Shown one piece after another: positions 58,784 through 64,000 of a DNA stretch of 64,000 nt. The position numbers and the translations under genes were made by a program. Within the stretch, counting starts at the first letter, position 1; each line of letters opens with the position of its first letter. The stretch spans positions 1 through 64,000 of the forward strand of contig JAJTHN010000040.1 in assembly GCA_021297895.1 (NCBI GenBank), in the 5' to 3' direction. This DNA comes from Phycisphaeraceae bacterium (GTDB lineage Bacteria > Planctomycetota > Phycisphaerae > Phycisphaerales > UBA1924). A model generated the notes under the pieces. The model searched no databases, was not told where the DNA came from, and worked only from the letters and a program-made list of their open reading frames with translations.

Positions 58784-60546
58784 CGCGAGCGAGCCGCGGG
58801 CTATCTCCAGAGGGTCTTGCGGCGTCGCGCAGCGATGTGTGCCAACGCGGATCTGCGATGGTCGCGATTCTCGTCGCACTTATGGCGCTGCAGATGGTCG
58901 TCGCCGTGCTGGTGCTCAGCGGCGCGAGGTCTGACGACATGACCGCACGCTCGGTCGCCGGGCTGAGAGCGCAGTACGCCAGCGACGCGGCGCTGAACAT
59001 GGCGCTGCGCGAGGCGTTTGTCAACGCCGATGAGGATGGCGACGGAACCATCGGCGGAGTCTCGGGCGATGCGCTGGCCAGCAACGACCCCGCGATCGGT
59101 GCCGCCCGAGCGAGTGTGACGTCGACGCTTGTCGGCAGCGACCGCATGCTCAGCGCCAGCGCCCGGAGCGACGAGGCCCGGCGGAGCGCCAGCGCGACGG
59201 TGCGAACAACGGTCGCCACCGGCAGCGGTCTGCGGCGCGGGCTGAGGATCGAGGGTTGGGCGTTCGCGTCGAATCCATCGAGCATCACGGGCATCAACTG
59301 GAACGCGACACCGACGACAACCGGCTCGGTACCGTGGATCAACAGCCCATCCGCCGGCAACGCGAGATGGGCCGGTGGTCCGAACATCCGTTTCGCGCTG
59401 CGCTTGACCGGGAGAATCACCGTTCCCGCAGCGGGAACGTGGACATTCGGCGCAGGCTCGGACGACGGCGTGGAGCTGCTGATCAACGGCACGAGCGTGG
59501 TGTTTCACAACGGTCCGCGGGGCTTTGATGTATCGTCGGGGAACATCAGTCTGACCGCGGGTGCGCACGACATTGAGGTGCGGTTCTTCGAGGCGAATGG
59601 CGAGAACGGGCTGACGCTCACGTGGTCCGGACCGACCGTACCGACATCGGTGCTGGTGCCGCCCTCGGCGTTCTCGCACGATCCGAGCGGCCAGGCGCAC
59701 GTGGCGATGCGGTCCGGCGTGAACATCTGGGGCGACAACACGAGCACCGGAGCGAGCATCGACGCGTTCAATTCCGCCAACGGGCCGTACTCCGCCGCGA
59801 CGGCGCTCTCGACCGGTGCGCTGGTGGTGATCAACTCGTCGGCGAATCAGTCCTGGCAGATGTTGGATCAGGCGATCGTGCGCGGCGATGCGGGCGTGGC
59901 GCCGGGGGCCAATCCATCGAGCGTCATCGCGACGTGGACCGGCTCGTCGATCACCGGAACGCATACGGCCCAGGCCTCGCAGCACGGTGTGTTCCACGTC
60001 ACACCGCCGACGCTTTCGAGCAGCGGCGCGTTCAACACCGGCGGGGTGCACACGCTGACGACCGATCGTCGATACACATCATTCCAGATGTGGGGCAACG
60101 GTTCGACGTTCACCGTCACCGGCGACGTGACGATGGTTGTTGATGGTGATCTCCAGCTGGCCGACTCGGCGCAGATCATCATCACGCCGGGTTCCACATT
60201 GACGCTGTTCATCGGGGGCAATCTCGATGTCTACAACGCCACGAGCATCAACGCGACGGGCACACCGGATCAGTGCTCCATCTTCATGACCGGTGCCGGC
60301 CGGAACCTCAACATGACCGATCAGGCGCAGGTCGTGGCACACCTGCGTTGCTGGGATGGTCAGGCGAACATCTCGGGCCAGGGCTCGGGCAGCGACTTTT
60401 TCGGAACGCTCCGCGCGACGACGCTCAATCTCTCGTCCAAGGCCCGCATTCATGCCGACATCAACACCGGCTCGGGCGGATCCGGAGGTGGAAGCGGCGG
60501 CACGACGCGGCGGGTCACGAGCGTTGCCGACGGGCCGCTGTTCTGA
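58780..60546 (+). CDS. PilX/GspK-like pilus-tip protein with a PA14 domain
   Basis: A 588-residue protein. The N-terminus has RGSAMVAILVALMALQMVVAVLVLSG then ARSVAGLRAQYASDAALNMALREAF, the PilX/GspK pattern (no FTLIE). Residues about 150-300 form a PA14-like beta-barrel: RITVPAAGTWTFGAGSDDGVELLINGTSVV, GAHDIEVRFFEANGENGLTLTWSG. A C-terminal region (about 430-570; MVVDGDLQLADSAQIIITPG, LFIGGNLDVYNATSINA, GSDFFGTLRATTLNLSSKARI) is a right-handed beta-repeat resembling the beta-domain of PilX-type proteins. PA14 domains bind carbohydrates. Overlaps GspJ by four bases; the last gene of the operon. Confidence 0.85.
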   Translation: MTRASRGLSPEGLAASRSDVCQRGSAMVAILVALMALQMVVAVLVLSGARSDDMTARSVAGLRAQYASDAALNMALREAFVNADEDGDGTIGGVSGDALASNDPAIGAARASVTSTLVGSDRMLSASARSDEARRSASATVRTTVATGSGLRRGLRIEGWAFASNPSSITGINWNATPTTTGSVPWINSPSAGNARWAGGPNIRFALRLTGRITVPAAGTWTFGAGSDDGVELLINGTSVVFHNGPRGFDVSSGNISLTAGAHDIEVRFFEANGENGLTLTWSGPTVPTSVLVPPSAFSHDPSGQAHVAMRSGVNIWGDNTSTGASIDAFNSANGPYSAATALSTGALVVINSSANQSWQMLDQAIVRGDAGVAPGANPSSVIATWTGSSITGTHTAQASQHGVFHVTPPTLSSSGAFNTGGVHTLTTDRRYTSFQMWGNGSTFTVTGDVTMVVDGDLQLADSAQIIITPGSTLTLFIGGNLDVYNATSINATGTPDQCSIFMTGAGRNLNMTDQAQVVAHLRCWDGQANISGQGSGSDFFGTLRATTLNLSSKARIHADINTGSGGSGGGSGGTTRRVTSVADGPLF

Positions 60547-60651
60547 TCTGGTCGACGTGCGGACTCGCATCCGAGCGGTATGGAAATCATCGGGACTGCG
60601 CCGTCGCGCGACGGTCATCGGCACGGCGCGGTGAACTCCGGGCTCGCTCGA

Positions 60652-60657
60652 TACACT
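60652..60657 (+). promoter_or_regulatory. -10 element of the Acg-like gene
   Basis: TACACT, 21 bases upstream of the ATG at 60679, so unlike the leaderless genes it leaves room for the GGAG ribosome-binding site in between. Confidence 0.4.
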
Positions 60658-60678
60658 TGAGCCTGCTCGGAGATGCGC

Positions 60679-62034
60679 ATGCCGACCGGAGACTCCAACA
60701 AGAAGCCCGATGTCCCGGCCGCGGCATCGGCTCCCGGGCCCGCGCGCCGCTCGCCTCGCGTCAAGGGGGCACCGGCGATGCCGAGCCTGCTGAATGTCGA
60801 GCAGCGAGCCGCGATTGAGCGCACGGCGGGCGATGGGACGACGCGGCGGCCCTCGCTGGATTCGGACGCCGGCACCGAGGCCAACAGGGGCGCTGCGGGA
60901 GCGGCCAAACGCAGGGGCGGGGTGGTTGGCCTCGATCCGGGGGCGATCTGGGACCCTCGGAGCGAGCGACCGCCGGCGGACACGCCCTGGGACGTTCCGG
61001 CGACGAGTTTCCCGCGCGGCTCGGCGCTGGAGCTGAAGCTCGCCGCGTGCGTGCGGTACGCGGTGCTCGCGCCGAGCAGCCACAACACGCAGCCGTGGAA
61101 GTTCCGCGTGATGCGGGATCGCGTGGTCCTTCTAGCTGATCGGACGCGTGCGCTGCCGGTGTGCGATCCGCACGATCGCGAACTGACGATTTCCTGCGGC
61201 TGTGCGTTGCAGCACCTGCTGCTGGCGATGCGGAGATTCGGGATCTCGCCGCGGCTGTCGCTGCGAGCGGTCAAGGGCGAGCCCGATGCGCTGGCAACGG
61301 TGGTTGCGGATGACTCGCCCCGGCACGAAGCGTCGCTGCGATCGGACGAACTGCGGCTCTTTGAGGCGATTGCGATCCGGCGGACGTGCCGCCATCCGTT
61401 CGCGGATGTGCCACTGCCCGCGGGCTTTGCTGATGCGATCAGTGCGGCGGGGACGGCCGCGGGGCACGGGCATGTGTCGATCGCGCTGCTGGGCGATCGG
61501 CTCTCGCGGGAGCGGGTGGGGAATCTCGTCGCCGAGGCGGACATGGTGCAGTTCGCCGATAAGCGTTTCCGTCGGGAACTGGCGCTGTGGATGCACCGCA
61601 ACCGATCGCGCCAGCCCGATGGCATCCCGGGCTATGCGATGGGCATGGGCGAACTGGCCAGCCTTGTTGCGCCGCTGGTGGTCCGTACGTTCGACATGGG
61701 CAAGGGGCGTGCGGCCAAGGACGAAGAGTTAGCGCGGCACTCGCCGCTGCTCGCGGTGCTCTCGACGCGGCGCGATGAGCCGAAAGAGTGGCTCCTGACG
61801 GGCATGGCGCTCGCGAACGTGCTGCTGCGTGCCGCGGCAGAGGGCGTCGCGGCGTCGTACCTGAACCAGCCGTGCGAACTGGACCTGATGCGCGAGAAGC
61901 TCGCCCGACTGCTGGGCGGAGGGGCCGGTGTCGGCGGCGGCACGCTCTGGCCGCAGATCGTGCTACGGCTGGGCTTCGGCCCGCGGGTGGCGCACACGCC
62001 GAGACGGCCGGCTGAGGACGTGATCGTGCAGTAG
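60679..62034 (+). CDS. Acg-family nitroreductase-like FMN protein
   Basis: A protein of about 451 residues. A disordered Pro/Ala/Arg-rich N-terminus of about 115 residues precedes a nitroreductase-fold domain: YAVLAPSSHNTQPWKFRV (FMN-binding), CGCALQHLLLAMRRFG, IAIRRTCRHPFADV and AAEGVAASYLNQPCEL. APSSHNTQPW and the RRT-RHPF segment match Acg (Rv2032)-type proteins, which bind FMN and are poor enzymes. GGAG lies 6 bases before the ATG at 60679; ATG 60673 sits too close to it. Convergent with the ABC permease. Confidence 0.85.
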   Translation: MPTGDSNKKPDVPAAASAPGPARRSPRVKGAPAMPSLLNVEQRAAIERTAGDGTTRRPSLDSDAGTEANRGAAGAAKRRGGVVGLDPGAIWDPRSERPPADTPWDVPATSFPRGSALELKLAACVRYAVLAPSSHNTQPWKFRVMRDRVVLLADRTRALPVCDPHDRELTISCGCALQHLLLAMRRFGISPRLSLRAVKGEPDALATVVADDSPRHEASLRSDELRLFEAIAIRRTCRHPFADVPLPAGFADAISAAGTAAGHGHVSIALLGDRLSRERVGNLVAEADMVQFADKRFRRELALWMHRNRSRQPDGIPGYAMGMGELASLVAPLVVRTFDMGKGRAAKDEELARHSPLLAVLSTRRDEPKEWLLTGMALANVLLRAAAEGVAASYLNQPCELDLMREKLARLLGGGAGVGGGTLWPQIVLRLGFGPRVAHTPRRPAEDVIVQ

Positions 62035-62055
62035 GTGATCGCCGGGGCACGACGG

Positions 62056-64000
62056 TCAGGCGACCGATCGCCGGACCGAGATGCTGAACAGGCGTGCCGA
62101 CGTGAATCGCACGAGGCCCAGGCCCAAGAGGACCTTGCACGCGCACGTGACAAAGAGGATCGCGAACATGGTCCCCTCGCTCAGGTTGCGCATCCCCGGG
62201 AGGTCGTAGGACGGCGAGCCGTGGGAGTTGGCCTCGCTGAGAATCACGCCGGCCATGACGACCGGATTGCTCACGACCATGGGCACGAGGATCCCCTCAG
62301 ACATCTGGCGAAGACCGGTGAGTTCCACGATGATCGCGATGAACACCGGCAGACCCAGCCACCAGATCGCGCCCGTCAGCAGCGAGAATCCCGCGGCCAG
62401 TTGCGACCGCCGCGTGATGGAACTGAACATGACCGAGAGTGCTGAAAGCATGAACGCCGAGCAGATGAGCAGCGGCAAGAACAGCACCAGGGTCTGAAGA
62501 GGGTGCTTGATGCCGCCGGCGAGCGTGCTGATGAGGATCAGCACGACGATGAGCAGGGGCACGACCATGCAGCGTCGCGTAGCGCCCAGAACCTTGGCGA
62601 GGATGATGGACCAAGGCGACATCGGCGTGGTGATGAGCGCGTGCCAGGTGCGGGCCTGAACCTCGCCCTGAATCGCGGCCGAAGCGCCGGTCGCGGCCTG
62701 AAAGAGAAAGAGCAGGCACAGGACGATGCCGCAGAGAATGAGCCACTCTTCATCGTTCGCCCAGCCGCGAACGAGCGACCAGGTGATGAAGGCCAGCAGC
62801 GCGACCACGGCGGCGAGCAGGTGCAGTCGCGTGCGGAAGATCGACTGACGCAGCTCGCGCCAGAGGACCGGGTTGCCGCGGACCTGCCGCGAGGTGCCGG
62901 CGACGCGGACGCTCGGTGAATCCGAGGCGACGGGCGGTGCCGACGTCGCCGCGTCACGGGCCTGCGTCGCGGGGGCGCTGGCGCCCGAGCCGGCGCGAGA
63001 TCCCCAGAGCCGCCAGCCGCGGCGGGCGGGTCTGGAGTTGCCGACGCCGTCGCGCCGGTAGACATCGGGCAGCAGCAGCGTTGCGACGCAGAGCAGCGCG
63101 GCGGAGAGCGCGAGCAGGATCATGACCGTGCCGACCCAGAATGGAACGCCCATGACCAGCGGCGGGAACATGCCCGGGCCGAAGCCGCCGAACTGCTCGG
63201 CCGTCAGCACGATCATCGCGATCAGCGGGCTGGACTGCATCACGAGCGTCGTCAGCGTGCCGCCCATCGGCCCGGCCATTCCCGCGCCGATGGCGAAGTA
63301 CAGGAATTGCGGGATGATCATCGTCGCGAACATCACGACCGTCGCCAGACCCGCGGCGGCGGCGGGGCGCGTGACCAGCACGCTGGCGAGCATCGCGACG
63401 GCGGCGGTGGCGATGGTGGTCGCACCGACGATGCACGTGGCGCCGATGATGAAGCCGACCTCCACGCCGCCGAAGATGCGGATGGCCATGAGGAACGGGA
63501 ACACGCCCGCCGCGATGAGCAGGACCTGCGTGAGCCGCGCGGCGAACTTGCTGAGGATGACCTGCGAAGGACGGAGCGGACAGGTGGCCAACGCCGAGAG
63601 CGAGCGGCGGGTGCGCTCCTCGCAGATCGCGCCGCTGGTCATCTGGGCGGCGACGACGGGGAGCAGGAACAGGAGCGTCCAGACCAGCGCCAGCGAAAGG
63701 CTCGGGGCGATGTTCTGCAACTGCGAGCGAGAGACGGCCGAACTGCCGCGCGAACCCTCAAGGGCCGCGGCGAGCGTGAGCCCGCAGATGATCAGAAGCA
63801 GCAGCACGACGCCGGCGCGCGCGAAGTAGCCCAGCCGCCGACGGGACGTTGAGCGGAGTTCGAGGACGAAGACCGGCGAGAACGCCGCGGCGGGCAGGGC
63901 CGCGAGAGCGGCGAGCCACGAGATCAGGCGACGGCGAAGGTAGCCGACATCCGCGCCGCGTTGCGGGCCGGGAACCGGGCCGTTGCCGGAACTTTGCGGG
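62056..64000 (-). CDS. ABC-2 type transporter permease, two-module (5' end outside the window)
   Basis: The frame is open from the stop at 62056 to the right edge, giving at least 648 residues. It contains two ABC-2 permease halves. The first module includes GAICEERTRRSLSALATCPLRPSQVILSKF, with helices to about residue 300 of the visible part. A linker rich in Ala, Ser and Pro follows. The second begins GNPVLWRELRQSIFRTRLHLLAA and contains GEVQARTWHALITTPMSPWSIILAKVLGATRR. The E-x-R-T-x-x-x-L-x-x-x-P-x-x-P pattern is the coupling helix region. Upstream of the GTG at 63807, residues such as FSPVFVLELRSTSRRRLGYFARAG continue the protein, so the true start is off-window. Substrate unknown; the ATPase is probably next door. 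Confidence 0.85.
   Translation of the reverse strand, partial: PQSSGNGPVPGPQRGADVGYLRRRLISWLAALAALPAAAFSPVFVLELRSTSRRRLGYFARAGVVLLLLIICGLTLAAALEGSRGSSAVSRSQLQNIAPSLSLALVWTLLFLLPVVAAQMTSGAICEERTRRSLSALATCPLRPSQVILSKFAARLTQVLLIAAGVFPFLMAIRIFGGVEVGFIIGATCIVGATTIATAAVAMLASVLVTRPAAAAGLATVVMFATMIIPQFLYFAIGAGMAGPMGGTLTTLVMQSSPLIAMIVLTAEQFGGFGPGMFPPLVMGVPFWVGTVMILLALSAALLCVATLLLPDVYRRDGVGNSRPARRGWRLWGSRAGSGASAPATQARDAATSAPPVASDSPSVRVAGTSRQVRGNPVLWRELRQSIFRTRLHLLAAVVALLAFITWSLVRGWANDEEWLILCGIVLCLLFLFQAATGASAAIQGEVQARTWHALITTPMSPWSIILAKVLGATRRCMVVPLLIVVLILISTLAGGIKHPLQTLVLFLPLLICSAFMLSALSVMFSSITRRSQLAAGFSLLTGAIWWLGLPVFIAIIVELTGLRQMSEGILVPMVVSNPVVMAGVILSEANSHGSPSYDLPGMRNLSEGTMFAILFVTCACKVLLGLGLVRFTSARLFSISVRRSVA

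Overview
This window is a gene-dense, very GC-rich chromosomal stretch. It most likely comes from a planctomycete of the Phycisphaerae type. That is an inference from content: a PVC-type 'small basic protein', a PEP-CTERM-like exported protein ending in a GLGGL-RRRR anchor, a DUF6677-like membrane protein, a UvrB/UvrC-motif protein divergent from a primary-type sigma factor, and planctomycete-style pseudopilin genes. No CRISPR array, insertion sequence, prophage or rRNA is visible. One tRNA (Arg, anticodon TCG) is present. Both window edges cut genes.

Layout. 1-2.9 kb: start of a GNAT-like gene, a small membrane protein, tRNA-Arg, an isolated nuoI, a SPOR-like membrane protein and the small basic protein with a hairpin-rich leader. 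2.9-11 kb: an aminotransferase and an addB-addA double-strand-break repair pair (4-base overlap). 11-19.7 kb: CusF-like lipoprotein with an Ala-Pro repeat tail, small conserved protein, MEMO-family protein with an extra N-terminal domain, TolB-like lipoprotein, serS, DUF58 protein, PEP-CTERM-like protein. 19.7-31.6 kb: large hybrid sensor kinase, UvrB/UvrC-motif protein, primary-type sigma factor, DIPP-like Nudix, divergent glyA and lysS, miaA. 31.8-41.9 kb: topA, PIN-PhoH ATPase, YceI protein, membrane proteins, a very acidic small protein. 41.9-47.8 kb (minus strand): wzy-like polymerase, ruvX, LolA-like protein, TPR/peptidase-MA secreted protein. 48.4-49.9 kb: gvpA followed by a GvpC-like heptad-repeat protein, a two-gene gas-vesicle shell locus. 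50-53 kb: glycosyltransferase, apaG, DUF72 protein. 53.1-60.5 kb: a type II secretion / type IV pilus-like operon running PilZ, GspE, GspF, then G-, H-, I- and J-type pseudopilins and a PilX/GspK-like protein carrying a PA14 domain. 60.7-64 kb: Acg-type nitroreductase and a two-module ABC-2 permease cut by the right edge.

Regulatory theme. A dozen genes lacking a Shine-Dalgarno sequence have a TAnnCT/TAnnGT-type -10 hexamer (TACACT, TACCCT, TACCGT, TAAACT) ending only 5-9 bases before the start codon. This is the geometry expected for leaderless mRNAs. Genes inside operons, and several single genes, instead have a GGAG/AGGA-type ribosome-binding site. The pattern fixes many start codons (nuoI, addB, serS, glyA, lysS, miaA, ruvX, the TPR peptidase and others).
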